DNA of 64,000 bases from positions 1-64,000 of the forward strand of contig JAMFTA010000022.1 of the NCBI GenBank assembly GCA_026225565.1, written 5' to 3'. Position 1 is the first letter of the stretch; every line of letters begins with the position of its first letter. Position numbers and translations under genes: made by a program. The notes under the pieces were generated by a model. The model was not told where the DNA came from and searched no databases. It was given only the letters and a program-made list of their open reading frames with translations. Source of the DNA: Caulobacter sp. GTDB taxonomy: Bacteria > Pseudomonadota > Alphaproteobacteria > Caulobacterales > Caulobacteraceae. This document shows positions 42,983-52,882 of this stretch, piece by piece.

Positions 42983-43879
42983 TTAGGGCCCAGGTGGCGG
43001 CGGCGATTGGGAGGCAAGGTCTATTGCCTGACCGGCCGGAAGTTGGCGTGACCCTGGCTGGGGAGGCGTCAATTTCAACGGCGGAGGTTCAAAGACGGCC
43101 AAATGCTGCGTCGGGACCATCTTCTCCAATTCGCCCGGCGGCACTTGCGCGATCATGCCCTTTACCAAGCCGACGGCTAAGCTCTGCGTCGGCGCCGTGG
43201 GGCCCTTGGGTTTGAAGCTTTCACAAACGATCTTGGTCTTGAGCTGGCCCACGGCGCCCTCATCGGACGGTTCGGCGACACCGCCATAGTTTCCCTCATC
43301 AACCGGTTGTCCATTTTCTCCGAAATTTATTCGCGACCCGAGCTTCACGATCCGATGCTCGCAGTCGAAAAGGTCGCCGTCCAATGACGATGCTACGGCG
43401 TGTCCTAAATTTTCGCGCGGCGTCGTGTAGGCTGAGAGAACAAAAACAACTCTACTCAAGTCCTTAGTTCGAGAGCGCTCGCCTTGTATGAACAGCCATC
43501 GATCAGGCAGGCGCGCCAGAAGTTCCCAATCCTCGTCCTTAGCGGCCTTTCCTGCTGCACTAGGATTTACAGCGCCGTCCGTCGGCTGATCATCATTTTT
43601 GAAGACAATGCGGGTGGTAAAGAAGCCGCCGGCCCGCATGGCCTTATCGACAGCGTCGGGCGTCAGCTTGATCAATTTCGCCATCATGAGCGCGTTTTGG
43701 CCCGTTGGCCCGTCCTTCGGCTCCTGAGAAACAAGCTGGCAGTCCGCCAGAGTCCCGTCGAGGTTGGCCTTGCATCTAATGACCGCTGATTCCCGGTGCC
43801 CCGGGGAAGCCGCAAGCGCGCCTCCGCTGAAAGCACCCAAAAGCGCCAACGTGAACACGGCAGAAGTTAAGGTACGCAT
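42983..43879 (-). CDS. Secreted protein with TonB-C-like and surface-adhesin-E-like parts
   Basis: The 298-residue product has a signal peptide (RTLTSAVFTLALLGAFSGGA). Its first mature part, AVIRCKANLDGTLADCQLVS with a GQNALMMAKLIKLTP follow-on, resembles the TonB C-terminal domain. A second part, with DWELLARLPDRWLFIQGERS, FDCEHRIVKLGS and KTKIVCESF, looks like the surface-adhesin E fold with two conserved Cys. A Pro-rich tail ends it. The start at 43879 has a G-rich ribosome site. The gene is opposite in strand to the conserved engB-argB block and is lower in GC, which suggests insertion. Function unknown. Confidence 0.6.
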   Translation of the reverse strand: MRTLTSAVFTLALLGAFSGGALAASPGHRESAVIRCKANLDGTLADCQLVSQEPKDGPTGQNALMMAKLIKLTPDAVDKAMRAGGFFTTRIVFKNDDQPTDGAVNPSAAGKAAKDEDWELLARLPDRWLFIQGERSRTKDLSRVVFVLSAYTTPRENLGHAVASSLDGDLFDCEHRIVKLGSRINFGENGQPVDEGNYGGVAEPSDEGAVGQLKTKIVCESFKPKGPTAPTQSLAVGLVKGMIAQVPPGELEKMVPTQHLAVFEPPPLKLTPPQPGSRQLPAGQAIDLASQSPPPPGP

Positions 43880-44077
43880 TGCCCCCCCCGAGACGACTGA
43901 TGACATCAAACACTACCGGCTTTGTCGCGTGTTGCTAGAGAGGTCAAAGAGAACAATCCAGGCGGGTCATGCTGCCGGAACGTGGGGAACCTGAGGTCCC
44001 CCAATAGTGACAATGGCCTCCATCGCCGCTATCTCACCCCGCATCACGCCCATGGCCGCCTCGGGAACCGCTTTTCT

Positions 44078-44992
44078 ATGACTGACGATCTAGAGGCGGG
44101 CTGGGCCACCGCGAAGACCCTGGCCGAGGCCCTGCCCTATATCCAGATCTACGACCGCACCACGGTGGTGATCAAATACGGCGGCCACGCCATGGGCGAG
44201 GAGAGCGTGGCGCAAAAGTTCGCCGCCGACGCCGTCTTGCTGAAGCTGCTGGGCGTCCACCCGGTGGTGGTGCATGGGGGCGGACCGCAGATCAGCCGCA
44301 TGTTGGAAAAGGCCGGGGTGAAGTCCACCTTCATCGACGGCCTGCGCGTCACCGACGAAGCCACCATGGAAGTGGCCGAGATGGTGCTGTCGGGCTCCAT
44401 CAACAAGGAGATCGTCCACTGGATCAACCGCGCGGGGGCCGAGGCCGACGTGCGCGGTGTTGGGCTTTCGGGTAAGGACGCTCGGCTGATCACCGTCACC
44501 AAGGCCCGCCGCACCAAGATCGACCCGGATTCCCGCATCGAGCAGGTGATCGATCTCGGTCTCGTCGGCGAACCCAGCCGCGTCGATCCGCAGATCCTGG
44601 AGGCGCTGATCCGCGCCGAGCAGGACTATGTGCCGGTGATCGCCCCCATCGGCGTCTCCGAGAGCGGCCAGACCTACAATATCAACGCCGACACCGTGGC
44701 CGGCGCCGTGGCCGGGGCCCTGAAGGCCAAGCGCATGTTGCTGCTCACCGACGTGCGGGGGGTGCTCGACAGAGATGGCGAACTGATCCGCCAGATGACG
44801 GTCACCCAGGCCTTCGAGGCCATCCGCGACGGCGTCGCCACCGGCGGCATGATCCCCAAGCTGGAAACCGCCATCGCCGCCGTGGACGCGGGCGTGGAGG
44901 CCGTGGTCATCATGGACGGCCGCCGCCCCCACGCCATGCTGGTGGAGCTGTTCACCGAGCACGGGGCGGGAACATTGGTGTGCAAGGGGTGA
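44078..44992 (+). CDS. argB: Acetylglutamate kinase
   Basis: ArgB phosphorylates N-acetylglutamate, the second step of arginine synthesis. The 304-residue product shows [28 protein letters not shown], the [20 protein letters not shown] block, [25 protein letters not shown] and [15 protein letters not shown]. The N-terminal helix ([20 protein letters not shown]) is of the arginine-sensitive hexameric type, which implies feedback inhibition. The stop overlaps the HAD gene start as TGATG. A gggga/tcccc hairpin (43984-44001) lies in the new leader. Confidence 0.97.
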   Translation: MTDDLEAGWATAKTLAEALPYIQIYDRTTVVIKYGGHAMGEESVAQKFAADAVLLKLLGVHPVVVHGGGPQISRMLEKAGVKSTFIDGLRVTDEATMEVAEMVLSGSINKEIVHWINRAGAEADVRGVGLSGKDARLITVTKARRTKIDPDSRIEQVIDLGLVGEPSRVDPQILEALIRAEQDYVPVIAPIGVSESGQTYNINADTVAGAVAGALKAKRMLLLTDVRGVLDRDGELIRQMTVTQAFEAIRDGVATGGMIPKLETAIAAVDAGVEAVVIMDGRRPHAMLVELFTEHGAGTLVCKG

Positions 44993-45653
44993 TGGGGGCG
45001 GACCTCACCCATATCGACACCTGGCTGTTCGATCTCGACGATACCCTCTATCCGCCCGAGATCGGCTATCTGAGGCTGATCGAAGCCAAGATCCGCGCCT
45101 ATTTCATCCGCCTGACCGGCCTGCCCTCGGATGAGGCCTGGGCGCTGCAGAAGCGTTATCTTGACCAGCATGGCACGGCGACGGCGGGGCTGGTGCTTCA
45201 CCACGGCGCCGATCCCCACGCCTTCATGGCCGATGTGCATGACGTGCCGTTGGACAGCCTCAGCCCCGACCCAAGCCTGCGCGCCGCCATCGCCCGGCTG
45301 CCCGGCCGCAAGCTGGTCTTCACCAATGGCTCGGCGTGGCACGCGGAGCGGGTGCTGAAACACCTGAACCTCGCCGACCTGTTCGAAGGGGTGTTCCACG
45401 CCGAGGCCGCCGACCTGATCGCCAAACCCGATCCGCGCGCCTTCGCCGCCCTAATCCGCGCTCACGCCGTCGTTCCCGCCACGACCGCCTTTTTCGAGGA
45501 TCGGGCGGTGAACCTCGCCCCCGCCGCCCTGCTCGGCATGACCACCATCCTGGTGGGACCGCAAGCCGCATCCTCGACCGACGCTTTTGTCCAGCATAGA
45601 ACCCCCACGCTCGCGCCCTTCCTCGACGCCGCGCGGGTGAAGGAGCCCGTACC

Positions 45654-45657
<4 letters not shown>
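44992..45657 (+). CDS. HAD-family pyrimidine 5'-nucleotidase-like hydrolase
   Basis: The 221-residue product carries the HAD motifs: I in [13 protein letters not shown] (catalytic Asp pair), II in [25 protein letters not shown] and [19 protein letters not shown]. It belongs to the pyrimidine 5'-nucleotidase branch (YjjG/Sdt1-like). The start shares one base with argB's stop, and its own stop overlaps dapD's GTG start (GTGA), so the three genes form a tightly coupled unit. Substrate unproven. Confidence 0.9.
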
Positions 45658-46481
<824 letters not shown>

Positions 46482-47066
46482 TCAGCCGAACTGGCGCAGG
46501 GTGAAACTTAGCGCCGGCTCGAACGGCAGGGTCAGCACCGCTTCGGGGCCAAGCTCCGCCACCTCTGCATAGCCGGCCTCGCTAGGCCCGGTATGGACGA
46601 ACGGCCGTTCCTTCTCCGCATCGAGCACCCAATAGTGACGCACCCCGAACCGAGCGTAGACTTGCGCCTTTAGGTTCAGATCGTAGCGTAGGGTGGTGTC
46701 GGAAATTTCGATGGCCAGGAGCACGTCCCCGCCGCGCACATCCGAGGGAAGGATCCTGGTCGGCCGGATCAGGATATCTGGTTCTACGAAGGTAGAATCG
46801 TCGAGATAAAGCGTCGGCTCAACCGAGGCGGCGATGTGATCGGGCAGGCCCCGTTGCAAAAACCTATCCAGCCAATGCTTCCACAGTTCATGCGGATTGT
46901 TCTTGGAGGCCATCTTCGGAATCAGCTCTCCCTCGACCAGCTCATAGGGCCATTTCTGGTCGATCAGGCCGGCGCGTTGCATGGCCTGGATCTCGGCCAC
47001 GGTCCAAGCCTTGCGGTCGTAGCCTTCGGCGGCGCGGGTGATGGAAACGGGCGCGTTCATGGGCAA
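46482..47066 (-). CDS. Uma2 family (DUF820) restriction-endonuclease-fold protein
   Basis: The 194-residue product shows the Uma2 pattern: WTVAEIQAMQRAGLID, YELVEGELIPKM, the nuclease-like core FVEPDILIRP with LLAIEISDTTLRYDLNLKAQ, and YARFGVRHYWVLDAE. The PD-(D/E)XK-like residues Asp in EPDI and Glu in IEIS are present. The family is abundant in cyanobacteria and scattered elsewhere, with unclear function. Its stop directly abuts dapD's stop, opposite in strand. A start at 47060 (second Met) is equally possible. Confidence 0.88.
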   Translation of the reverse strand: MPMNAPVSITRAAEGYDRKAWTVAEIQAMQRAGLIDQKWPYELVEGELIPKMASKNNPHELWKHWLDRFLQRGLPDHIAASVEPTLYLDDSTFVEPDILIRPTRILPSDVRGGDVLLAIEISDTTLRYDLNLKAQVYARFGVRHYWVLDAEKERPFVHTGPSEAGYAEVAELGPEAVLTLPFEPALSFTLRQFG

Positions 47067-47091
47067 AGTTTAACACGAATTTTCGCGGCTA

Positions 47092-47934
47092 TCACCGGTC
47101 GCGGAACGGATCCGCCGGAAACACGCCCAAGACCTCCATCCGCTCGGAGAAAAACGCCAGCTCCTCGAACGCCAAGGCCAGGCCCCGGTCTTCCGGCCGG
47201 CCGTCCACCTCGGCGTAGAAGGTGGTGGCGGTGAAGCTGCCGCCCTCCATGTAGCTTTCCAGCTTGGTCATGTTGACGCCATTGGTGGCGAAACCACCCA
47301 TCACCTTATAGAGGGCCGCCGGCACGTTCCTGACCTCAAAGACGAAGCTGGTGACGCAGCGCGAGGTGAAGGGCGGCGGCGGCGGATCGCGGTCGGCGGT
47401 CATCACCAAAAAGCGGGTGGTGTTGTGGTGCTCGTCCTCGATGCCGCGCAAGAGGATCTCCAGGCCGTAAAGCTCCGCGGCCAGGGCCGGGGCGATGGCG
47501 GCGCGGGTGGGATTGGGGCTGTCGGCCAGCTGGCGGGCGGCGCCGGCGGTGTCCGAAGCGATCTCCGTGTTGAGCTTCAGGCGGCGGATCACTTTTCGGC
47601 ATTGGCCCAGCGCCATCACATGGCTGGCCACCGTCTTGACGTCCTCCACCTTGGTCCCAGGATTGGCCATCAGGTGGAAGTTGATCGGCTTGAAACGCTC
47701 ACCGATGATCCTCAACCCCGAGCGCGGCAGCAGGTGATGCACGTCCCCCACCCGCCCGGCGATGGAGTTTTCCACCGGGATCATGCCCAGCGCCGCCGTT
47801 CCCAGCTTCACCGCGTCGAAGGCGTCCTCGAAGGTGGCGCAAGGCAAGGGATCGTAGTTTGGGAAATAGGTCCGGCAGGCCTCGTCGGAATTGGCGCCGG
47901 GCTCGCCCTGGAAGGCGATCTTCAACTTGGTCAT
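47092..47934 (-). CDS. pheA: Prephenate dehydratase
   Basis: This enzyme makes phenylpyruvate from prephenate in phenylalanine synthesis. The 280-residue product has the PDT domain (IAFQGEPGANSDEACRTYFP, LGMIPVENSIAGRVGDVHHLL, ASDTAGAARQLAD) and the HNTTRFLVMTAD segment. A C-terminal ACT domain (GVNMTKLESYMEGGSFTATTFYAEVDG, split here by motif) allows Phe feedback. No chorismate mutase domain is fused. The ATG overlaps the kdsB stop (ATGA). Confidence 0.96.
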   Translation of the reverse strand: MTKLKIAFQGEPGANSDEACRTYFPNYDPLPCATFEDAFDAVKLGTAALGMIPVENSIAGRVGDVHHLLPRSGLRIIGERFKPINFHLMANPGTKVEDVKTVASHVMALGQCRKVIRRLKLNTEIASDTAGAARQLADSPNPTRAAIAPALAAELYGLEILLRGIEDEHHNTTRFLVMTADRDPPPPPFTSRCVTSFVFEVRNVPAALYKVMGGFATNGVNMTKLESYMEGGSFTATTFYAEVDGRPEDRGLALAFEELAFFSERMEVLGVFPADPFRDR

Positions 47935-48668
47935 GCGGGGCGGCTTTCGGCATAGCGACGGGCGGCGGCGAGGTCTTGCGGGTTGTCGACGGAGATCGGC
48001 GGGTGGGGCAGCACGGCCGCCCAGATCGACAGGCCCAGCTCCATGGCGCGAAGCTGCTCCAGCTTTTCCCGCTGTTCCAGGGGCGAGGGGGGCGCGGCGG
48101 TGAACCGCTCCAGCGCGGCGCGGCGGTAGGCGTAGACGCCGAAATGATGCCAGATCGGTCCATCGCCAAAGAGGACCGAGCGGGTGAAATAGAGCGCCCG
48201 TCCCCGATGTTCGCCGCGCATGGCCAGCACGGCCTTGACCACGTCCGGGTCGCTACGCTCGGCGACTGAGCCTTCGGGGGCCACGGTGGTGGCGATGTCG
48301 CAGCCGGGCTCGTCGGTCAAAAGCTGCACGCAGACCCTGATCGCTAAAGGATCGATGAAGGGCATGTCGCCCTGCACATTGACGACGATGTCATAGGTGC
48401 GTGCAGGGTCGATCGCCGCCAGCGCCGCCAAGACCCGGTCAGAGCCTGACGGCAGCGCTGGATCGGTGAGCACCGCCCGCCCGCCCGCCGCCTCCACCGC
48501 TCGGGCGATCTCCACGTCCCCTGCGGCGACCACCACGGGCCCAACGCCGGCCTGCTCAGCCTGGCGCAGCACACGGACGATCATGGGCGCGCCGCCGATG
48601 TCAGCCAGCGGCTTGCCCGGCAGGCGGGCGGCCGAAAGGCGCGCCGGGATCAGCACGATGGCGCTCAT
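47931..48668 (-). CDS. kdsB: 3-deoxy-manno-octulosonate (Kdo) cytidylyltransferase
   Basis: KdsB activates Kdo as CMP-Kdo for lipopolysaccharide inner core synthesis. The 245-residue product opens IVLIPARLSAARLPGKPLAD, then has MIVRVLRQAE, AVLTDPALPSGSDRVLAAL and VVNVQGDMPFIDP, and HHFGVYAYRRAALERF near the end. It is the first gene of the kdsB-pheA pair and divergent from a cytochrome c gene, an arrangement common in Caulobacterales. Confidence 0.96.
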   Translation of the reverse strand: MSAIVLIPARLSAARLPGKPLADIGGAPMIVRVLRQAEQAGVGPVVVAAGDVEIARAVEAAGGRAVLTDPALPSGSDRVLAALAAIDPARTYDIVVNVQGDMPFIDPLAIRVCVQLLTDEPGCDIATTVAPEGSVAERSDPDVVKAVLAMRGEHRGRALYFTRSVLFGDGPIWHHFGVYAYRRAALERFTAAPPSPLEQREKLEQLRAMELGLSIWAAVLPHPPISVDNPQDLAAARRYAESRPA

Positions 48669-48830
48669 AGGCGATGCGATCTCCTTTTTCCGGGCACAGT
48701 TGACGTATCGGCCGGTTGCGCGAGGGGCGGTAGCGTGTCAGAGACGCCCACGCAAGATTGGGTGGGCCGGGCTAAGCCGTGCATCGCCCATTGCGGGTGG
48801 ATTAGCTACCGCACGAGGGCTCTAGGCGGC

Positions 48831-49421
48831 ATGAACGACGATCTCCGGTGGAATAAGATCTTCGGCGCGATCCTGGCGACGCTGTTGGTGATTTTTGCGC
48901 TGCGCCAAGCGGCCGAGATGGTGTTCGCCACGCACCCCCCCGCCAAACCCGGCGACGCCATAGCCGTGCAGATCGCCTCGGCCGGCGGCGAGAGCGCCGC
49001 GCCGGACGTGCCGCCCGACTGGGGCACAGTCCTGCCCAAGGCGGATGTGGCCGCCGGTCAGATGCAATCGGCCAAGTGCGCCTCTTGCCACACCTTCACC
49101 AATGGCGGCGCCAACGGCACGGGCCCCAACAACTGGGGCGTGATCGGCCGCGCGCCGGGCAGCCATGCGGGCTTTGTCTATTCTACGGCGATGACGGATT
49201 TCGGCAAGAAGACGCCGGCGTGGGACTACGACCACCTCTATATGTTCCTGGCCAATCCCCAGAGCTATATCGCTGGCACCAAGATGACCTTCGTCGGGTT
49301 GAAGCAGCCCCAGGACCGGATCAATCTGATCGCCTGGTTGCGTCAGCAAAGCGCCAGTCCCGCCGCCATCCCCGCCCCCAATCCCAAGGCCGCCGCTGCG
49401 GCTGCGGCCGCGCCGAAATAG
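48831..49421 (+). CDS. Membrane-anchored cytochrome c (CycM/c552-like)
   Basis: The 196-residue product has an uncleaved N-terminal membrane anchor (about residues 9-30), a short linker and one class I c-type haem domain. The haem site is C83-A-S-C86-H87 and the distal ligand is Met152 in GTKMTFVG. It likely carries electrons between the bc1 complex and a terminal oxidase in the periplasm. An Ala/Pro-rich tail ends it. An upstream in-frame ATG-like start (48735) is less likely because the anchor begins soon after 48831. Confidence 0.92.
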   Translation: MNDDLRWNKIFGAILATLLVIFALRQAAEMVFATHPPAKPGDAIAVQIASAGGESAAPDVPPDWGTVLPKADVAAGQMQSAKCASCHTFTNGGANGTGPNNWGVIGRAPGSHAGFVYSTAMTDFGKKTPAWDYDHLYMFLANPQSYIAGTKMTFVGLKQPQDRINLIAWLRQQSASPAAIPAPNPKAAAAAAAAPK

Positions 49422-49428
49422 CTTTCGC

Positions 49429-50256
49429 CTAGAGGCGGCGGACGGCGCTCGGCGGCCCCGAGCCCGCCGCTTCGATCCGGGCGATCGCCTCGCCGATCGG
49501 CTCGATCGAGACGCACATGGCGTGAGCATTGGCGTGAAGCAGGCGCGCGCCGTCGAGCATGACGCCTACGTGCCCCGGCCAGAACACCAGATCGTTGCGG
49601 GCTGCATCGGCCAGGGCCACTTTCCGCCCCAGGCCCGATTGCTGGTCGCTGTCGCGGGGGCAGGCAAACCCGCAGGCGTAGAGCGCCTGCTGCACCAGAC
49701 CCGAACAGTCCAGTCCGTCGCTGCTGCGCCCGCCCCAGAGGTAGGGCGCGCCCAGGAACTGCAGCGCCACGGCGGCGGGATCGTCCGCAAACACTCCCAT
49801 GGGCGCCAAGTGAGTCTCCACCACCCAGCCGGAGCCGTGTAGTTTGAGGAACCGGCCTTCGCGCGCCTCCACCGAGGCGAGGGCGTTCATCGACAGGCGG
49901 TGCACCACGGGCGCCTTGATCGACGGCTCGTCGAAGGCGAGCGCAGCCAGGGCCAGGACCCTGTGGGTCGGCGGCGGCCCGGGATCGCCCAAGAGCGCCT
50001 CCTCCACCCAACCCACATAGCCGTCGCGGACGGCCTGGCCGAAGACGAAATCGCTGTCGGTCGCCAAAACCGCGAAGGCTTCGCCGAACAACAGTTCGTC
50101 CACCTGTTCGGCGTCGAAGGCGGGGGCTTTCTGGATCGGCGCCCGGGCGGCGGTGGCTTGCATCGGCGTCGGCGCGCGATAGCGAACCGCAGGGATCACC
50201 CCTTCCAGCGCCGCGTCGGCCAGGTCGCCGAGCATCGGGGTCAAACGGGGGTCCAT
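49429..50256 (-). CDS. NlpC/P60 family peptidoglycan endopeptidase
   Basis: The 275-residue product has bacterial-SH3-like regions (FGEAFAVLATDSDFVFGQAV, ASVEAREGRFLKLHGSGWVV) before a C-terminal NlpC/P60 domain. That domain has FLGAPYLWGGRSSDGLDCSG (Cys184) and FWPGHVGVMLD (His), the catalytic pair for cutting gamma-D-Glu-DAP-type bonds. No signal peptide is seen, so it may act on recycled cytoplasmic muropeptides; this is inference. The start overlaps the stop of the M17 peptidase gene (TGATG), giving a two-gene operon. Confidence 0.92.
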   Translation of the reverse strand: MDPRLTPMLGDLADAALEGVIPAVRYRAPTPMQATAARAPIQKAPAFDAEQVDELLFGEAFAVLATDSDFVFGQAVRDGYVGWVEEALLGDPGPPPTHRVLALAALAFDEPSIKAPVVHRLSMNALASVEAREGRFLKLHGSGWVVETHLAPMGVFADDPAAVALQFLGAPYLWGGRSSDGLDCSGLVQQALYACGFACPRDSDQQSGLGRKVALADAARNDLVFWPGHVGVMLDGARLLHANAHAMCVSIEPIGEAIARIEAAGSGPPSAVRRL

Positions 50257-51671
50257 CAGAGGTAGCGGGCCTTCAGCACGGCGTAGAGGGCGCGAATGGC
50301 CTGGGCCTCGGCCCCGGCGGGCCAGCCGGGGCGGCCGCGCGAACTCCAGGCATAGATGTCTAGATGCATCCAGGCGCCTGACTTGGGGGCGAAGCGTTGC
50401 AGAAAGAGAGCCGCCGTCACCGAACCGGCCTGGGCCCATCCGTCCGGATCGTTCTTCAGGTCGGCGATGTCGCTGTCGAGGGACGGCTCATAGCCGGCCC
50501 AAAGCGGCATCCGCCACAGGGGATCGCAAAGCGCATCGGCGGCCTTGGTCGTCTCGGCCGCCAGGACGTCGTCCGTGGTGTAGAAGGGGATCACCTCGGG
50601 CCCCAGGGCCACGCGCGCCGCGCCGGTGAGGGTGGCGAGGTCTATGGTCAGGGCGGGCTCCAGCTCGGCGGCGCGGGCGAGGGCGTCGGCCAGGATCAGC
50701 CGACCCTCGGCGTCCGTATTGCCGACCTCAATGGTCAGGCCGAGGCGGGAATTCAGCACGTCGCCCGGGCGCATGGCGTCGCCGGCGATGGCGTTCTCCA
50801 CCGCCGGGACCAGCACCGCCAGGCGCACCGCCAGGTCGGCTCCCATCACCAACCGCGCCAGGGCCAGGGCGTGGGCGGCGCCGCCCATATCCTTCTTCAT
50901 CCAGCGCATTCCGGCCGAAGGCTTGATGTCGAGCCCCCCCGTATCGAACACCACCCCCTTGCCGACCAAGACGATCAACGGCGCGGCTTCGGAGGCGCGC
51001 GAACCGGTCCAGCGGATCTCGATCATGCGCGGGGCGCGATGGGGAACGGCGGCGCGACCGACGGCGTGGATGGCGGGGTAGTTGGCCTCCAAGAGGGCGT
51101 CCCCGGTCACCACGGTTATGGTCGCGCCATGGGCCTGGGCGATCTCGCGGGCGATAGTCTCGATCTGCAGCGGCCCCATGTCGTTGGCCGGGGTGTTGAC
51201 CATGTCGCGGGCCAGCGCCGTCGCCTGGGCGATGCGGCGGACTTCAGCCAATACCGCGGCGTCCGAAACCATCAGCCGGGGGCGAGGTTGGCCGTGTTCC
51301 TGCTTGTAGCGGTCGAAGCGGTAGCCCCCGAGGGCGAAGGCCAGGGCCACAGCTTCGATCCCATAGGGGGATGCGGCGAGGGCGTAGTCGCCGGCGGCCA
51401 GCTTTGCGGGCAGGGCGCGCAAGGCCATGGGATCGGCGCCCGCCTGGCCGAGCCCCGCCAGCACTTTTCGGGTGCGCCCCTCGCCGTCTGGGATGAGCAG
51501 AAGCTGGCCGGCCTTGCCCTTAAACCCCGCGCTCTCCGCCAGCCCCCGCGCCAGGGAGCCCGCCGTCGCCAGGGCGGCGTCCAGATCGCCCTCCGCTGTC
51601 AGATGGATGGGAATCGGGGTCCCCACGGCTTCCGCCGCAGAAATCAGCACGTCAGAATGATGCTCAGCCAC
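50256..51671 (-). CDS. Leucyl aminopeptidase family (M17) protein
   Basis: The 471-residue product has a variable N-terminal domain and the M17 catalytic domain. Metal and catalytic residues are in VGKGVVFDTGGLDIKPSAGM, MKKDMGGAAHALALARLVM and the signature NTDAEGRLILADAL. It removes N-terminal residues from peptides in the cytoplasm. It is directly upstream of, and coupled to, the NlpC/P60 gene, a pairing that fits stepwise degradation of cell-wall peptides. Confidence 0.95.
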   Translation of the reverse strand: MAEHHSDVLISAAEAVGTPIPIHLTAEGDLDAALATAGSLARGLAESAGFKGKAGQLLLIPDGEGRTRKVLAGLGQAGADPMALRALPAKLAAGDYALAASPYGIEAVALAFALGGYRFDRYKQEHGQPRPRLMVSDAAVLAEVRRIAQATALARDMVNTPANDMGPLQIETIAREIAQAHGATITVVTGDALLEANYPAIHAVGRAAVPHRAPRMIEIRWTGSRASEAAPLIVLVGKGVVFDTGGLDIKPSAGMRWMKKDMGGAAHALALARLVMGADLAVRLAVLVPAVENAIAGDAMRPGDVLNSRLGLTIEVGNTDAEGRLILADALARAAELEPALTIDLATLTGAARVALGPEVIPFYTTDDVLAAETTKAADALCDPLWRMPLWAGYEPSLDSDIADLKNDPDGWAQAGSVTAALFLQRFAPKSGAWMHLDIYAWSSRGRPGWPAGAEAQAIRALYAVLKARYL

Positions 51672-51772
51672 ACGGGTCTCCCAAGGCCCCTGCTTCGGGC
51701 CCTCATGCTTAACGCTTCATTGACGCGGAGGAGCGACACTGGATGCGTCGTCATACCTAGAGGCGCCGCTCC

Positions 51773-52660
51773 ATGTCCCGCAACCCCGCACGCAGCCTGG
51801 CCGCCGCCGCCTCGGCGCTCGCCCTGATCGCCCTCGCCGGCGCGCCGGAGCCCGCCGCCGCCTGGCCCTTCAGCGCCCCCAAGCCCGCCGCCGCCAAACC
51901 TGACCCGAACGCTCCCCACAAGGCCTCCCCCGAGCAGAGAGCCGCCGCCGCGCGCATGGAACCCCTAGTTCGCGCCGCCTTCTGGCAGCGGGAAGTGAGC
52001 CAGGATCCCACCGACGCCGAGGCCGCCATCGGTCTTTCCGCGGCTCTGCGCGCCCTTGGAAAGTACGACGAAGCCGCCGATGTCGCCGATCGTATGGCGA
52101 TGGTCGCGCCCAAGAACGTGGACGTCCTCTTGGAGTCGGCCCGCGACCACATCGCGGCTGGGCACGGCTTCTACGCCATCCAACCCCTGAAGGACGCCTC
52201 GACCCTCGCGCCGAAAGACTGGCGCCCCCTCTCCCTGATGGGCGTCGCCCTGGAACAGAGCGAGCGGCCGGACGAGGCCCTGGTCGCCTATAACCGCGCC
52301 CTGTCTCTCTCGCCCAACAATCCGGCGGCTCTGTCGAACCTGGCTTTGTTCCACGCCACCCGGGGGGATACTGCCCAGGCGGAGACCTTGCTGCGGCGGG
52401 CGGTGGCCCAGCCCGGAACCACCGCCCAGGAGCGCCAGAACCTGGCCTTGGTGCTGGGCCTGGAAGGCAAGACCGCCGAGGCCGAGCATCTGATGCGCCA
52501 GGACCTTCCCCCCGAAGCCGCTGACGCCAACCTAGCCTACTTCAAAACCTCCGGCGGCCAAAGAGGCGCCCAGACCCAGCCAGCGCCGACCGCCAAGCCT
52601 CAGCCCGCGCCGGATCGCACCTGGGGCTCGGTGGAACGCTCGGACGCCAAGGGCGGGTAA
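51773..52660 (+). CDS. Secreted TPR protein, TadD-like
   Basis: The 295-residue product has a signal peptide ending PEPAAA, then a Pro/Lys linker and about four tetratricopeptide repeats (EAAIGLSAALRALGKYDEAA through ALSNLALFHATRGDTAQAET). A Pro/Gln-rich tail ends it. It resembles TadD lipoprotein-type TPR proteins of Flp pilus systems, but no lipobox Cys is visible and no tad gene adjoins, so that link is weak. A general protein-interaction role is safe. Confidence 0.75.
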   Translation: MSRNPARSLAAAASALALIALAGAPEPAAAWPFSAPKPAAAKPDPNAPHKASPEQRAAAARMEPLVRAAFWQREVSQDPTDAEAAIGLSAALRALGKYDEAADVADRMAMVAPKNVDVLLESARDHIAAGHGFYAIQPLKDASTLAPKDWRPLSLMGVALEQSERPDEALVAYNRALSLSPNNPAALSNLALFHATRGDTAQAETLLRRAVAQPGTTAQERQNLALVLGLEGKTAEAEHLMRQDLPPEAADANLAYFKTSGGQRGAQTQPAPTAKPQPAPDRTWGSVERSDAKGG

Positions 52661-52708
52661 GCCGCCCTGCTGCATGACCATGGTTTGGGCGGCCGACCGC
52701 CCCCGACA

Positions 52709-52737
52709 TTGACCTTTGCCCCCCATCCGCGTAAACG
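52709..52737 (+). promoter_or_regulatory. Possible promoter for ffh-rpsP-rimM
   Basis: TTGACC (52709-52714) with a 17-bp spacer and TAAACG (52732-52737) lie in the 222-bp gap before ffh. The -35 is close to consensus and the -10 weaker. The rest of the gap shows no RNA gene I can recognise. Confidence 0.4.
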
Positions 52738-52882
52738 GCCCGTCTCCGGCGCCTTGTAAATCGCGCCCTCCACCGCCACGACCCCGCTTTTTGGAGCGGA
52801 CGAGGGCGGCGAGGCCCCCCGTCGACGTTATCGTCCACGGGGGCGATTTGCGTTGTGTCGATGTGAGGGTTTTGAGAATTCT

